NCBI RefSeq assembly: GCF_024105655.1
Contig: NZ_JAAAMH010000018.1
Location: 1-54,647 of the forward strand
DNA from: Aliihoeflea sp. 40Bstr573
Lineage (GTDB): Bacteria; Pseudomonadota; Alphaproteobacteria; Rhizobiales; Rhizobiaceae
Length of the DNA: 54,647 nucleotides
Reading direction: 5' to 3'
Of the stretch, positions 1 to 9,372 are shown piece after piece. Both the position numbers and the translations under genes were made by a program. The notes below the pieces were generated by a model that saw only the letters and a program-made list of their open reading frames with translations, made no database searches and was not told the DNA's origin. The number at the start of each line of letters is the position of its first letter. Position 1 is the first letter of the stretch.

Positions 1-113
1 GAGGTCTTCATCCCAGCCTTCGCCGCGCGGACGGCCCTGCAAACCCAACCAGCGATGCCGCCCGCGCTGGCAACAAGACCGTCAATGCACTAACATTCCA
101 GCCGGACCCGTCA
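1..113. other. Unassigned left edge, does not continue trbB
   Basis: None of the six frames gives the expected TrbB N-terminal region (the stretch before the second half of the N-terminal domain). The trbB frame is open back to the window edge but the translation is unrelated in character to the family. Another plus-strand frame is open from the edge to a stop at about 91-93 (ending RPSMH) and could be the tail of an unknown gene. I cannot identify the source. Confidence 0.4.
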
Positions 114-965
114 GTGGGGGCTGATCAACTGGCCGATACGGGCGAGATACTGTCGGCTGCCGATGGTGAGCGCATCGTGCGGCTGGTCGCCCACCATGTC
201 GGTGTGGAAGTGCATGCCCGCAGCCCCCGCGTCTCGGCCGAACTGCCGGAGACCGGCGAGCGCTTCGAGGGCCTGCTGCCGCCGGTCGTCGCCGCACCCG
301 CCTTCGCCATCCGCAAGCCCGCCGTCACGGTCTTCACACTCGACGACTACGTGGCGGCCGGCATCATGTCCGCCGGTCAAGCGGAAACGCTCCGCGCCGC
401 CGTCCAGTCGCGTGCGAACATCCTCGTCGCCGGTGGCACGTCCACCGGCAAGACCACGCTGACCAATGCGCTGCTGGCCGAGGTGGCCAAGACGCAGGAT
501 CGCGTCGTCATCATCGAGGACACCCGCGAGCTGCAATGCGCGGCACCCAACCTTGTCGCCATGCGGACCAAGGATGGCGTTGCCACTCTGTCCGATCTGG
601 TCCGTTCCTCGCTGCGGCTGCGTCCCGACCGTATTCCGATCGGTGAGGTGCGTGGCGCCGAGGCGCTCGATCTCCTCAAAGCCTGGGGCACCGGGCACCC
701 CGGGGGGATCGGCACCATCCATGCCGGTTCCGGCATCGGCGCGCTTCGCCGCCTCGAACAATTGATCCAGGAAGCCGTCGTCACCGTCCCGCGCGCCATG
801 ATCGCCGAAACCATCGACCTCGTGGCCGTCCTTGCCGGTCGCGGTTCCGCACGGCGGCTTGTCGAACTCGCCCGCGTCGATGGTCTCGGTCCCGACGGCG
901 ACTACCGGATTTTCCCCGCCTTTTCAGAACCCGGCACCACTCGCAACACTGGAGAACCTGCATGA
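114..965 (+). CDS. trbB: TrbB, conjugal transfer secretion ATPase (VirB11-like), 5' end apparently missing
   Basis: TrbB is the hexameric VirB11-type ATPase on the cytoplasmic face of the mating-pair-formation type IV secretion system. The product is 283 residues from a GTG at 114. It has a Walker A (GGTSTGKTT, about residues 107-115), an Asp box (IIEDTRELQ) and a Walker B/His region ([20 protein letters not shown]). Family members I know are about 320 residues and begin with an N-terminal segment containing MLNPDGRLW. Here similarity starts only at about [15 protein letters not shown] (about residues 7-21), so roughly 40 residues are missing and the GTG start is doubtful. It overlaps trbC by ATGA. 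The family call is secure; function is uncertain because the VirB11 N-terminal domain is cut. Confidence 0.9.
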   Translation: MGADQLADTGEILSAADGERIVRLVAHHVGVEVHARSPRVSAELPETGERFEGLLPPVVAAPAFAIRKPAVTVFTLDDYVAAGIMSAGQAETLRAAVQSRANILVAGGTSTGKTTLTNALLAEVAKTQDRVVIIEDTRELQCAAPNLVAMRTKDGVATLSDLVRSSLRLRPDRIPIGEVRGAEALDLLKAWGTGHPGGIGTIHAGSGIGALRRLEQLIQEAVVTVPRAMIAETIDLVAVLAGRGSARRLVELARVDGLGPDGDYRIFPAFSEPGTTRNTGEPA

Positions 966-1291
966 TCCGTCGCGCCTTCCGCATCCGTCACCATATCGCA
1001 ACCGCCGCCGCCTTCGCCTGGGTGAGCCTGATGACATCCCCGGCCTTTGCCTCCGGCTCTTCGATGCCCTGGGAAGCGCCGTTGCAATCCATCCTCGAAT
1101 CCGTCGAAGGGCCGGTGGCGAAAATCGTGGCGGTGATTATCATCATCGTCACAGGCCTGACGTTGGCTTTCGGCGACACCGGCGGCGGCTTCAGGCGACT
1201 GATCCAGATCGTCTTCGGCATCTCCATCGCCTTCGCCGCCAGCTCCTTCTTCCTCTCGTTCTTCAGCTTCGGCGGCGGAGCGCTGGTCTGA
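962..1291 (+). CDS. trbC: TrbC, conjugative pilin subunit (VirB2-like)
   Basis: TrbC is the major pilin precursor of P-type conjugative pili. The 109-residue product has a basic N-terminus and a long signal-like hydrophobic stretch ending near SPAFA (about residues 22-29). Two further hydrophobic helices follow, one with VAVIIIIVTGLTLAFG and one near IAFAASSFFLSFFS, which is the usual pilin topology. Its ATG overlaps the trbB stop (ATGA), and its TGA shares one base with the trbD ATG at 1291, indicating translational coupling. Confidence 0.9.
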   Translation: MIRRAFRIRHHIATAAAFAWVSLMTSPAFASGSSMPWEAPLQSILESVEGPVAKIVAVIIIIVTGLTLAFGDTGGGFRRLIQIVFGISIAFAASSFFLSFFSFGGGALV

Positions 1292-1572
1292 TGGCCGTGA
1301 GTTTCGAGGCGCTCGACGCGGTGCCGGGCTTCGCTGTCCCGGTCCACCGCGCCCTGACCGAGCCGATCCTGCTCGGTGGGGCGCCGCGATCCGTCGCGAT
1401 CCTGAACGGCACGCTGGCCGGGGCAGTCGGCCTCGGCCTCCAGCTCTGGCTCGCCGGCATCCTGATCTGGGCGGTCGGTCACATCGCCGCCGTCTGGGCC
1501 GCCAAGCGCGATCCGCTCTTCGTCGAGGTCGCGCGCCGCCATCTGCGCATCCCCGGCCATCTCTCGGTGTGA
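1291..1572 (+). CDS. trbD: TrbD, conjugal transfer inner-membrane protein (VirB3-like)
   Basis: TrbD is a small membrane component partnering with the TrbE ATPase. I chose the ATG at 1291 (93 residues, MAVSFEALDAVPGFAVPVHRA) because it overlaps the trbC stop in a TGATG junction; the same frame is open much further upstream but that part lies inside trbB and trbC. The sequence has the family opening (PGFxVPVHRALTEPILLGGAPR) and hydrophobic helices at about residues 36-70. Its end has the typical DPLFVEVARRHLR. It lies ten bases before trbE. Confidence 0.9.
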   Translation: MAVSFEALDAVPGFAVPVHRALTEPILLGGAPRSVAILNGTLAGAVGLGLQLWLAGILIWAVGHIAAVWAAKRDPLFVEVARRHLRIPGHLSV

Positions 1573-1582
1573 GGTTTGATCC

Positions 1583-4090
1583 ATGATGAATCTCGCAGAA
1601 TACCGCCGCACCGCTTCCCGCCTGGCCGATTATCTGCCCTGGGTGGCGCTGGTCGGGGAGGGAGTTGTCCTCAACAAGGATGGCTCGTTTCAGCGGACGG
1701 CGAAGTTTCGTGGCCCCGATCTGGATTCCGCCGTCGCGGCCGAACTGGTTGCGGTCGCGGGACGGCTGAACAACGCCTTCCGCCGTCTCGGCTCTGGCTG
1801 GGCCATTTTCGTGGAAGCACAGCGTTCGGAGGCCGCAACCTATCCTGCGGACCGCTTCCCCGATCCCGCCTCGGCATTGGTCGATGCCGAGCGCAAGGCC
1901 GATTTCGAGGAAGAGGGCAGCCATTTCGTCTCCGGTTACTTCCTGACCTTCCTCTGGCTCCCGCCCGCCGAAGATGCCGCACGATCGGAGTCCTGGCTTT
2001 ACGAGGGCCGCGAGACCTCGGGCGTGAACCCGTGGGAGCTGGTGCGCGGCTTCATCGACCGCACCGACCGCGTGCTGGCGCTGCTCGACGGCTTCATGCC
2101 GGAATGTAGCTGGCTCGATGACGCCGGCACGCTGACCTACCTCCATTCCACCATCTCGACCAATCGGCATCGCGTCCGCGTGCCGGAAGTGCCGATGTAT
2201 CTCGACGCTCTGCTGGCCGATCAGCCGCTGACCGGCGGGCTGGAGCCGCGCCTGGGCTTGTCGCATCTCCGGGTGCTGACGATCACCGGCTTTCCCGGCA
2301 CGACCACCCCCGGCCTCCTCGACGAGATGAACCGGCTGGCCTTTCCCTACCGATGGTCCACCCGCGCCATCCTCATGGACAAGACCGACGCGACCCGGCT
2401 GCTGACCAAAATCCGCCGGCAATGGTTCGCCAAGCGCAAGAGCATCGCGGCGATCATCAAGGAGGTGATGACCAACGAGCAATCCGCGCTCGTGGACACC
2501 GATGCCGCGAACAAGGCCGCCGACGCGGATATGGCGTTGCAGGAACTCGGCGCCGACATGGCCGGCATGACCTATGTCACGGCGACCGTCACCGTCTGGG
2601 ACGAGGACGCCCGCCGCGCCGACGAAAAGCTGCGGCTGGTCGAGAAAATCATCCAGTCCCGCGATTTCAGCGTCATGGTCGAGACGGTCAATGCCGTCGA
2701 CGCCTGGCTCGGCAGCCTGCCCGGACATGCCTATGCCAATGTCCGCCAGCCGCCGGTCTCGACGCTCAACCTTGCCCACATGGTCCCTTCGTCCGCTGTG
2801 TGGGCGGGGCCGGAACGGGACGATCACTTCGGCGCACCCCCGCTGCTTTACGGCAGAACCGAAGGATCGACCCCGTTCCGGCTGTCCCTTCATGTCGGCG
2901 ACGTAGGCCATACCCTTGTCGTCGGACCGACCGGCGCCGGCAAGTCGGTGCTGCTGGCGCTGATGGCCTTGCAGTTCCGTCGGTACGCGCGCTCACAGGT
3001 CTTCGCCTTCGATTTCGGCGGCTCCATCCGCGCCTCCGCACTCGCGATGCAGGGTGACTGGCATGATCTCGGCGGTGAACTGACCGACGCTTCCGAGACG
3101 TCGGTTTCGTTGCAACCGCTGGCCCGCATCCACGAGACATCCGAACGTGCCTGGGCCGCCGACTGGATCGTGGCGATCCTGATGCGCGAGAACATCCAGA
3201 TCACGCCCGAGGTGAAGGAACATCTCTGGACCGCGCTGACCTCACTTGCCTCGGCTCCGGTCGGGGAACGCACCATCACCGGCCTCGCCGTGCTGCTTCA
3301 GTCCAATGACCTGAAACAGGCGCTGCGCTCCTATTGCGTCGGCGGTCCCTATGGTCGGCTGCTCGATGCGGAGGCCGAGCATCTCGGCTCGTCGGATGTG
3401 CAGGCATATGAGATCGAAGGCTTGGTCGGCACCGGCGCGGCGCCCGCCGTCCTCTCTTACCTGTTCCACCGTATCGGCGACCGGCTCGATGGCCGGCCGA
3501 CGATGCTGATTATCGACGAGGGCTGGCTGGCGCTCGATGACGAAGGGTTCGCGGACCAGCTCAGAGAATGGCTCAAGACCCTGCGCAAAAAGAACGCCAG
3601 CGTCATCTTCGCCACGCAGTCGCTGTCGGACATCGACAATTCGGCCATTGCACCCGCGATCATCGAAAGCTGCCCGACACGGCTTCTGCTGCCAAATGAG
3701 CGCGCCATCGAGCCGCAGATCACCGCGATCTATCGCCGCTTCGGCCTCAACGATCGCCAGATCGAGATCCTCGCACGGGCCACGCCCAAGCGGGACTACT
3801 ACTGCCAGTCGCGGCGCGGCAACCGCCTGTTCGACCTCGGATTGTCAGAAGTCGGGCTGGCGCTTTGCGCGGCATCGGCCAAGTCCGATCAGGCCCTGAT
3901 CAGCGACATCCTCGCCGAGTATGGCAGCAACGGGTTTCTCGCCGCCTGGCTACGTGTACGCGGCGTCGATTGGGCGGCCGATCTCATCCCGGACCTCACC
4001 AATCTCGCGACCGAAAGCGAACACCTGCCGCCAGTCGTCGATGAAAACGAATTCGGCATCATCCTGGAAGAAGAGGAGATTACCCCATGA
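1583..4090 (+). CDS. trbE: TrbE, conjugal transfer ATPase (VirB4-like)
   Basis: TrbE is the large VirB4-type ATPase that energises pilus assembly and substrate transfer. The product is 835 residues, normal for the family. The N-terminal half is the CagE/TrbE/VirB domain (MMNLAEYRRTASRLADYLPWVALV onward). Walker A is VGPTGAGKSV at about residues 447-456 and Walker B is MLIIDEGWLAL at about 640-650, followed by the FATQSLSDI sensor-like segment. It starts ten bases after trbD and its stop overlaps trbJ in ATGA. No frameshift or missing motif is visible, so this gene looks intact. Confidence 0.95.
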   Translation: MMNLAEYRRTASRLADYLPWVALVGEGVVLNKDGSFQRTAKFRGPDLDSAVAAELVAVAGRLNNAFRRLGSGWAIFVEAQRSEAATYPADRFPDPASALVDAERKADFEEEGSHFVSGYFLTFLWLPPAEDAARSESWLYEGRETSGVNPWELVRGFIDRTDRVLALLDGFMPECSWLDDAGTLTYLHSTISTNRHRVRVPEVPMYLDALLADQPLTGGLEPRLGLSHLRVLTITGFPGTTTPGLLDEMNRLAFPYRWSTRAILMDKTDATRLLTKIRRQWFAKRKSIAAIIKEVMTNEQSALVDTDAANKAADADMALQELGADMAGMTYVTATVTVWDEDARRADEKLRLVEKIIQSRDFSVMVETVNAVDAWLGSLPGHAYANVRQPPVSTLNLAHMVPSSAVWAGPERDDHFGAPPLLYGRTEGSTPFRLSLHVGDVGHTLVVGPTGAGKSVLLALMALQFRRYARSQVFAFDFGGSIRASALAMQGDWHDLGGELTDASETSVSLQPLARIHETSERAWAADWIVAILMRENIQITPEVKEHLWTALTSLASAPVGERTITGLAVLLQSNDLKQALRSYCVGGPYGRLLDAEAEHLGSSDVQAYEIEGLVGTGAAPAVLSYLFHRIGDRLDGRPTMLIIDEGWLALDDEGFADQLREWLKTLRKKNASVIFATQSLSDIDNSAIAPAIIESCPTRLLLPNERAIEPQITAIYRRFGLNDRQIEILARATPKRDYYCQSRRGNRLFDLGLSEVGLALCAASAKSDQALISDILAEYGSNGFLAAWLRVRGVDWAADLIPDLTNLATESEHLPPVVDENEFGIILEEEEITP

Positions 4091-4869
4091 AGCGCGCAAT
4101 TCCCCGGTTCATCCGCATGGCCAGCGCCTCGACGCTCTTGCTTGCGCTCTCCGTGCCGCTGGCTCTGGCGCCGGTGTTCACGACACCGGCCCATGCCTTC
4201 TTCGGCGGGTTCGGCCGGATCGTCTATGACCCGACCAACCATGCCGAGAACCTGCTGACCGCCGCGCGCACGCTGGAACAGATCAACAATCAGATCACCT
4301 CGCTCCAGAACGAGGCACAGATGCTGATCAACCAGGCCCGCAATCTCGCGAGCCTGCCGTATTCGTCGCTCCAGCAGCTTCAGCAGAACGTCCAGCGCAC
4401 TCAGCAGCTTCTCGGTCAGGCCCAGAACATCGCCTTCGATGTGCAGAACATCGACCAGATGTTCCAGCAGGACTACGGCAATCTGTCCCTGACCGCGACC
4501 GACCAGCAGCTCATTGCCGATGCCCGGTCCCGCTGGGAGAATACCGTCGGGGGCCTCCAGGATGCCATGCGGGTGCAGGCCGGCGTTGTCGGCAACATCG
4601 ACAGCAACCGGGCCGAGATGTCCGCGCTCGTCGGCGAAAGCCAGGGCGCGACCGGCGCGCTTCAGGCCACTCAGGCCGGCAACCAGCTTCTCGCCCTCCA
4701 GTCGCAGCAGCTTTCCGACCTGATCGCGGTCATCTCGGCCAATGGCCGGGCCGAGGCCCTCATGGAGGCCGAACGCGCGACCGCCGCCGAGCAGGGCCGC
4801 ATCCAGCGCGAGCGGTTCCTCAACCCGGGTTCGGGCTACCAGCCCGGCAACGCGCAGATGTTCAACTGA
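4087..4869 (+). CDS. trbJ: TrbJ, conjugal transfer mating-pair protein (VirB5-like)
   Basis: TrbJ is a periplasmic or surface VirB5-type protein of the mating apparatus. The product is 260 residues with a signal peptide (hydrophobic core about residues 14-32, cleavage near AHAFFGGFGRIVYDP). The mature part is a long, Gln-rich, largely helical region (QINNQITSLQNEAQMLINQ onward), as in known TrbJ. It overlaps trbE by four bases and precedes trbK by 17 bases. Confidence 0.92.
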   Translation: MKRAIPRFIRMASASTLLLALSVPLALAPVFTTPAHAFFGGFGRIVYDPTNHAENLLTAARTLEQINNQITSLQNEAQMLINQARNLASLPYSSLQQLQQNVQRTQQLLGQAQNIAFDVQNIDQMFQQDYGNLSLTATDQQLIADARSRWENTVGGLQDAMRVQAGVVGNIDSNRAEMSALVGESQGATGALQATQAGNQLLALQSQQLSDLIAVISANGRAEALMEAERATAAEQGRIQRERFLNPGSGYQPGNAQMFN

Positions 4870-4886
4870 GCCGGGGAGGGCAGATC

Positions 4887-5174
4887 ATGGAAGGGAAGGT
4901 GCTGGTCCGGATTGCCGCCATCGTGTTCGTCGCCGTCGCGATCACCGCGGCGATCATCGAGATGACCCGCGAGGAAGCCCCCGCGCCAGCACCTTCCGCT
5001 CCTGCGCTTTCGCGTCAGGTCGATCCCCTGCGCGAAGGGCAGCGCCGCTGTCAGGAGATGGGAGAGGCGGCAGCCAATGATGCCGCCTGCCTGGGCATCT
5101 GGGCCGAGACCCGCGACCGGTTTCTCGGCCGGACACCCGCGCCGTCGACGCCTGGCCCGGATGAGGGGCGATAA
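4887..5174 (+). CDS. trbK: TrbK-like entry-exclusion protein (alternative TrbK)
   Basis: This 95-residue protein sits exactly where trbK lies between trbJ and trbL. It has one N-terminal membrane helix (about residues 6-25, LVRIAAIVFVAVAITAAII). A Pro/Ala-rich linker and a soluble tail with two cysteines (RRCQEMGEAAANDAACLGIW) follow. This matches the TrbK-alt group, which lacks the lipobox of RP4 TrbK. Entry exclusion is inferred from family and position only. The gap to trbL is two bases. Confidence 0.8.
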   Translation: MEGKVLVRIAAIVFVAVAITAAIIEMTREEAPAPAPSAPALSRQVDPLREGQRRCQEMGEAAANDAACLGIWAETRDRFLGRTPAPSTPGPDEGR

Positions 5175-5176
5175 TC

Positions 5177-6535
5177 ATGGGCGGGACGGGGGTCATCGAC
5201 AATTTTCTCGGCATCTTCACCGGCTACATCGACTCGGGCTTTGGCCTGCTCGGCGGTGAGGTTGCCTTTATTGCCACGACGCTCATCGTCATCGACGTGA
5301 CGCTCGCCGCCCTGTTCTGGGCCTGGGGCGCCGACGACGACATCATCGCGCGCCTGGTGAAGAAGACGATCTTCGTCGGCGTCTTCGCCTATATCATCGC
5401 CAACTGGAACAATCTCGCCCGCATCGTCTTCGAGAGCTTCGCCGGCCTCGGCCTCATGGCCTCGGGCACGGGGTTTTCTGCCGCCGATCTCCTGCGCCCT
5501 GGCCGCGTCGCCCAGATCGGCCTCGATGCCGGGCGCCCGCTGCTCGAATCCATTTCCGATCTCATGGGCTGGATCGCGGTCTTTGAAAACCTCGTGCAGA
5601 TCCTCTGCCTGTTCTTCGCCTGGGCACTGGTGATCCTCGCCTTCTTCATCCTGGCGATCCAGCTCTTCGTCACCCTGATCGAGTTCAAGCTGACGACGCT
5701 TGCAGGCTTCGTGCTGATCCCCTTCGGTCTCTTCGGCAAGACCGCCTTCATGGCTGAAAGGGTCCTGGGCAATGTCGTCTCATCCGGCATCAAGGTGCTG
5801 GTGTTGACCGTCATCATCGGCATCGGCTCGACGCTCTTCGGCCAATTCACTGCAGGCTTCGGCGGTGCGACCCCGACCATTGACGACGCCATGGCCATCG
5901 TGCTGGCCGCCCTTTCTCTTCTCGGCCTCGGTATCTTCGGTCCCGGTATCGCCACCGGCCTCGTCTCGGGCGGCCCGCAACTCAGCGCAGGGGCGGCGGT
6001 TGGAACCGGCCTCGCGGTCGGCGGTGCTGCTGTCGCGGGCGGTGGCGTGACCATGCTTGCGGCGCGTGGTGGCGGTGCCGCACTTTCGGGCGGTGCTGCA
6101 CTTGCCCGCGGCGGGGCCTCGGCCGCCGGTGCGGCCTCGTCGGCCTATACGCTCAGTTCCATGGGCGGGTCCGGTGCAGCCGGTGTCGCGTCCGGCCTTG
6201 GTGGCGTGGCGCGCACCGGAGCATCCGCAGCCATCTCGCCCCTCAAGCGTGCCGCGTCTCGCTCCGCCGACAGTATGAAATCCAGCTATTCCGACGGCGC
6301 AAAAGCGGGGTTCGCGGCGTCCGGCGGCAGCTCCTCAATGGGCACGATCGGCGGCGCCCCATCGCCTGATCCGTCAACGCCCTCAGCCGCAGATAGCCCG
6401 CCGGCCTGGGCGCAGAACATGCGCCGCAGCCGGGCGATGAGCCATGGCGTCACCGCTGCCGCCCATGCCGTCCGGTCCGGCGACAGCCATGGTGGCGGCT
6501 CCTCCGTCAGCCTTTCCGAAAGTAACCGCACATGA
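5177..6535 (+). CDS. trbL: TrbL, conjugal transfer membrane protein (VirB6-like)
   Basis: TrbL is the polytopic VirB6-type inner-membrane channel component. The product is 452 residues. About six hydrophobic helices lie in residues 20-275 (for example FIATTLIVIDVTLAALFWAW and LVILAFFILAIQLFVTLI). Then comes a long Gly/Ala/Ser-rich cytoplasmic tail (about 275-452), which is the normal TrbL composition and not a compositional artefact. Its stop overlaps trbF by four bases. Confidence 0.93.
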   Translation: MGGTGVIDNFLGIFTGYIDSGFGLLGGEVAFIATTLIVIDVTLAALFWAWGADDDIIARLVKKTIFVGVFAYIIANWNNLARIVFESFAGLGLMASGTGFSAADLLRPGRVAQIGLDAGRPLLESISDLMGWIAVFENLVQILCLFFAWALVILAFFILAIQLFVTLIEFKLTTLAGFVLIPFGLFGKTAFMAERVLGNVVSSGIKVLVLTVIIGIGSTLFGQFTAGFGGATPTIDDAMAIVLAALSLLGLGIFGPGIATGLVSGGPQLSAGAAVGTGLAVGGAAVAGGGVTMLAARGGGAALSGGAALARGGASAAGAASSAYTLSSMGGSGAAGVASGLGGVARTGASAAISPLKRAASRSADSMKSSYSDGAKAGFAASGGSSSMGTIGGAPSPDPSTPSAADSPPAWAQNMRRSRAMSHGVTAAAHAVRSGDSHGGGSSVSLSESNRT

Positions 6536-7221
6536 ACATCTTCAAACGACCGACGACCCATTACGGCAAGATGCCGGAACCCGAAACGCCCTATCAGCGC
6601 GCCGCGCAGGTCTGGGACGACCGCATCGGCTCGGCCCGGGTCCAGGCAAGGAACTGGCGCTACATGGCGTTCGGCTCCTTGATCCTCTCGGCAGGTTTCG
6701 CCGGCGCTCTTGTCTGGCAATCGGCGCGTGGGAGCATCGTGCCATGGGTCGTTCAGGTGGACAATCTCGGCCAGGCGCAAGCCGTCGCGCCGGCAGCAGC
6801 CGATTATCGGCCGACCGACCCGCAGATCGCCTTTCACCTCGGCCGTTTCATCGAACAGGTGCGCGCGCTCCCGGCCGACGCCATCGTCGTCCGCCAGAAC
6901 TGGCTCAGGGCTTACGAGTTCACCACCGACCGGGGCGCGGCCGCATTGAACGACTATGCCCGCTCCAACGATCCCTTCACGCGCGTCGGCCGCCAGCAGG
7001 TAGCCGTCGAAGTATCGAGCATCATCCGGGCGTCGCCGGACAGTTTCCGTGTGGCCTGGTCTGAGCGGCACTACGAGAACGGCCAACTCTCCACCACCGA
7101 GCGATGGACCGCGATCCTGACGGTCGTGATCCAGACCCCGCGCAATGCCGAGCGGCTGCGCTCCAATCCCCTCGGAATCTATGTCAACGCGATCAACTGG
7201 TCGCGGGAGATGAGCCAATGA
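6532..7221 (+). CDS. trbF: TrbF, conjugal transfer protein (VirB8-like)
   Basis: TrbF is a bitopic inner-membrane VirB8-type scaffold. The product is 229 residues with a short cytoplasmic N-terminus (MNIFKRPTTHYGKMPEPETPYQRAAQVWDDRIG) and one transmembrane helix at about residues 44-62. A periplasmic VirB8-fold domain follows, ending LGIYVNAINWSREMSQ. The gene overlaps trbL upstream and trbG downstream by ATGA. Confidence 0.93.
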   Translation: MNIFKRPTTHYGKMPEPETPYQRAAQVWDDRIGSARVQARNWRYMAFGSLILSAGFAGALVWQSARGSIVPWVVQVDNLGQAQAVAPAAADYRPTDPQIAFHLGRFIEQVRALPADAIVVRQNWLRAYEFTTDRGAAALNDYARSNDPFTRVGRQQVAVEVSSIIRASPDSFRVAWSERHYENGQLSTTERWTAILTVVIQTPRNAERLRSNPLGIYVNAINWSREMSQ

Positions 7222-8246
7222 CCGCCACGACTTTCCGCAAAGCCGGGCTTCCGGTTTTCCGCAAACCCGCCTTCGCGGCTTTGCTGCTTTCCGCCACCAT
7301 GCTGGCCGGCTGCGCCACCAACCGGACGCCGCAGTTCAGCTACGACGCCGATGTGCCGCCGGTGCCGACCGTGCAGGCCGCCGCAGCCGACACAACGCCC
7401 CGGCCGCTGCACGTCCCGCCCGCCTGGACTGTGGCGCGGGGCGGCGAGGCTGCCGGCACGGCGACGGCCCGCGTCGAGAACGCCAATGCCGCCGCCCGCG
7501 TCGAGCCGCGCCGGGAAGGCTACTATAATGCCATCCAGATTTATCCCTGGTCGGAAGGCGCGCTCTATCAGGTCTATGCCGCAGTCGGGCAAATCACCAC
7601 CATCGCGCTGGAGCCGGGCGAAAGCCTGACCGGCGCGGGGCCGATTGCCGCCGGAGACACCACCCGCTGGATCATCGGTGACACGGAGAGCGGCAGCGGC
7701 CCGACCCGCCGGGTGCATGTGCTGGTGAAGCCGACCCGACCGGACATTTCGACCAACCTCGTCATCACCACCGACCGGCGCATCTACATGATCGAACTCC
7801 GCGCCCGCGAAGCTCTCTATATGCCTGCCGTGGCATGGGCGTATCCGACACCACCGCCGGGAAGCCGCGTGACCACGCCCTCAGCCCCCGTCATCCCGGC
7901 CGAGACCGCGCGCAACTATCGTTACGGCTTGCAGGTGCAGGGCAGCAGCCCGCCATGGCGGCCGGTTTCCGTCTTCGACGACGGCAGGCGCGTCTATGTC
8001 GTCTTCCCGCGTGGCATCGTGCAGGGAGAGATGCCGCCTCTGTTCGTCCTTGGATCGGACGGCGAACCGCAGATCGTCAATTCCCGCATCCATCGGAACG
8101 TCCTGATCGTGGACCGCCTGTTCGGCGCAGCGGAACTTCGCCTCGGCAGCGGCGACCGCCAGCAGGTCGTCAGGATCGTCCGCGTCGAGCAGACGCGGGC
8201 CGCAGCCCAGCCAGCCGGTGCGACCACGGGAGGATCACCCTCATGA
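7218..8246 (+). CDS. trbG: TrbG, outer-membrane lipoprotein of the mating channel (VirB9-like)
   Basis: TrbG is the VirB9-type outer-membrane core component. I chose the ATG at 7218 because it overlaps the trbF stop (ATGA) and starts a lipoprotein signal peptide ending in LAGC with Cys32; the same frame is open further upstream but inside trbF. The product is 342 residues with the VirB9/TrbG/CagX domain in the second half (RIYMIELRA, RNYRYGLQVQG). Its stop overlaps trbI. Confidence 0.93.
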   Translation: MTATTFRKAGLPVFRKPAFAALLLSATMLAGCATNRTPQFSYDADVPPVPTVQAAAADTTPRPLHVPPAWTVARGGEAAGTATARVENANAAARVEPRREGYYNAIQIYPWSEGALYQVYAAVGQITTIALEPGESLTGAGPIAAGDTTRWIIGDTESGSGPTRRVHVLVKPTRPDISTNLVITTDRRIYMIELRAREALYMPAVAWAYPTPPPGSRVTTPSAPVIPAETARNYRYGLQVQGSSPPWRPVSVFDDGRRVYVVFPRGIVQGEMPPLFVLGSDGEPQIVNSRIHRNVLIVDRLFGAAELRLGSGDRQQVVRIVRVEQTRAAAQPAGATTGGSPS

Positions 8247-9370
8247 GCGATACCGACACCGCAGCCCCCATGCGGTTGCGCGCCGAGCCGCCCCGCGTCA
8301 CCCGCCTGTCCCGCAAGGTGCTGGCAGGCGCCGGAGCCGTTGCCCTTCTCGGCATTGGCGGGGCACTGATCTACGCTCTCCAGACCCGCGATGCCGGGCC
8401 GGGCGGCGGCGAACTCTATTCGACCGAGAACCGCCCCACAGCAGATGGGCTTGCCGGCCTGCCGCGCGACTATACCGGCCCGGTCCTGGGACCGGCGTTG
8501 CCGGGCGATCTCGGTCGCCCGATACTTGAGGCGCAGAATCGGGGGCAGCCGGTCGCGCCACCGACCATCACGGCGCCCGCCGTTGATCCAGATGAGCAGC
8601 GTCGTCTCGCCGAGGAAGAAGCCGCTCGTCTGAGCGGCGTGTTCTTCCAGTCTGGCCCGCGGGCTGGAGCGACGCCGGGAACGACCATGCCCGGCCTCGC
8701 GGGTCTCGATCTCGGTGGTCAGGCTCCAGCGCAGGATCGCCATACCGCTTTTCTCAACGGGCCTGTGGACCGGCAAACCGTCGCCCCGGATCGCGTCGCA
8801 CCACCGGCATCGCCCTATATCCTTCAGGCCGGGGCGGTGATCCCGGCGGCGCTTATCACCGGCATCCGTTCCGATCTGCCCGGCCAGATCACGGCCCAAG
8901 TGACCGAGAACGTCTATGACAGCCCGACCGGCAGCTTGTTGCTGATCCCGCAGGGAACGCGCATCATCGGCCAATATGATGACGGTGTGACCTTCGGCCA
9001 GCGCCGCGTCCTGTTGGTCTGGAATCGCCTGATCCTGCCCGGCGGCCGCTCCATCGTCCTGGAGCGCCTGCCGGGTGCGGACGCTTCCGGTTACGCCGGG
9101 CTTGAGGATGGCGTGGATTACCACTGGTGGGATCTGATGCGGGCCGCTGGCCTCTCGACCTTGCTTGCGGTCGGTGCGGAATTGGCCAGCAGCGACGAGG
9201 ATCGACTGATCCGCGCCATACGCGACGGGGCGCAGGATACCATCAACCAGGCGGGTCAGCAGATCGTCCAGCGCCAGTTGCAGGTCGTACCGACACTGAC
9301 GATCCGTCCTGGCTACCCGGTCAGGATCATCGTCACCCGCGATCTGGTATTCGAGCCGGCAGGAGGTTGA
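8243..9370 (+). CDS. trbI: TrbI, mating-channel scaffold protein (VirB10-like)
   Basis: TrbI is the VirB10-type protein spanning inner and outer membranes. The ATG at 8243 overlaps the trbG stop (ATGA) and gives 375 residues. A single membrane helix lies near residues 26-44, then a Pro-rich periplasmic region. The C-terminal VirB10 barrel domain includes LIPQGTRIIGQYDDGV and LVWNRLILPGGRSI. The open frame extends upstream into trbG, but those codons overlap trbG and lack a suitable start context. An AGGAGGT sequence at its 3' end (9361-9367) serves the next gene. Confidence 0.93.
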   Translation: MSDTDTAAPMRLRAEPPRVTRLSRKVLAGAGAVALLGIGGALIYALQTRDAGPGGGELYSTENRPTADGLAGLPRDYTGPVLGPALPGDLGRPILEAQNRGQPVAPPTITAPAVDPDEQRRLAEEEAARLSGVFFQSGPRAGATPGTTMPGLAGLDLGGQAPAQDRHTAFLNGPVDRQTVAPDRVAPPASPYILQAGAVIPAALITGIRSDLPGQITAQVTENVYDSPTGSLLLIPQGTRIIGQYDDGVTFGQRRVLLVWNRLILPGGRSIVLERLPGADASGYAGLEDGVDYHWWDLMRAAGLSTLLAVGAELASSDEDRLIRAIRDGAQDTINQAGQQIVQRQLQVVPTLTIRPGYPVRIIVTRDLVFEPAGG

Positions 9371-9372
9371 CC

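Noticed and set aside
902-2911. Long minus-strand open frame (669 codons) across trbC-trbE
   Set aside because: It is antisense to genes with clear family motifs, and its composition (Arg/Gly/Asp-rich) is the usual shadow of high-GC coding DNA.
7835-8242. Upstream extension of trbI to a start inside trbG
   Set aside because: The ATG at 8243 overlaps the trbG stop and begins the known TrbI N-terminus; the extension lies within trbG.
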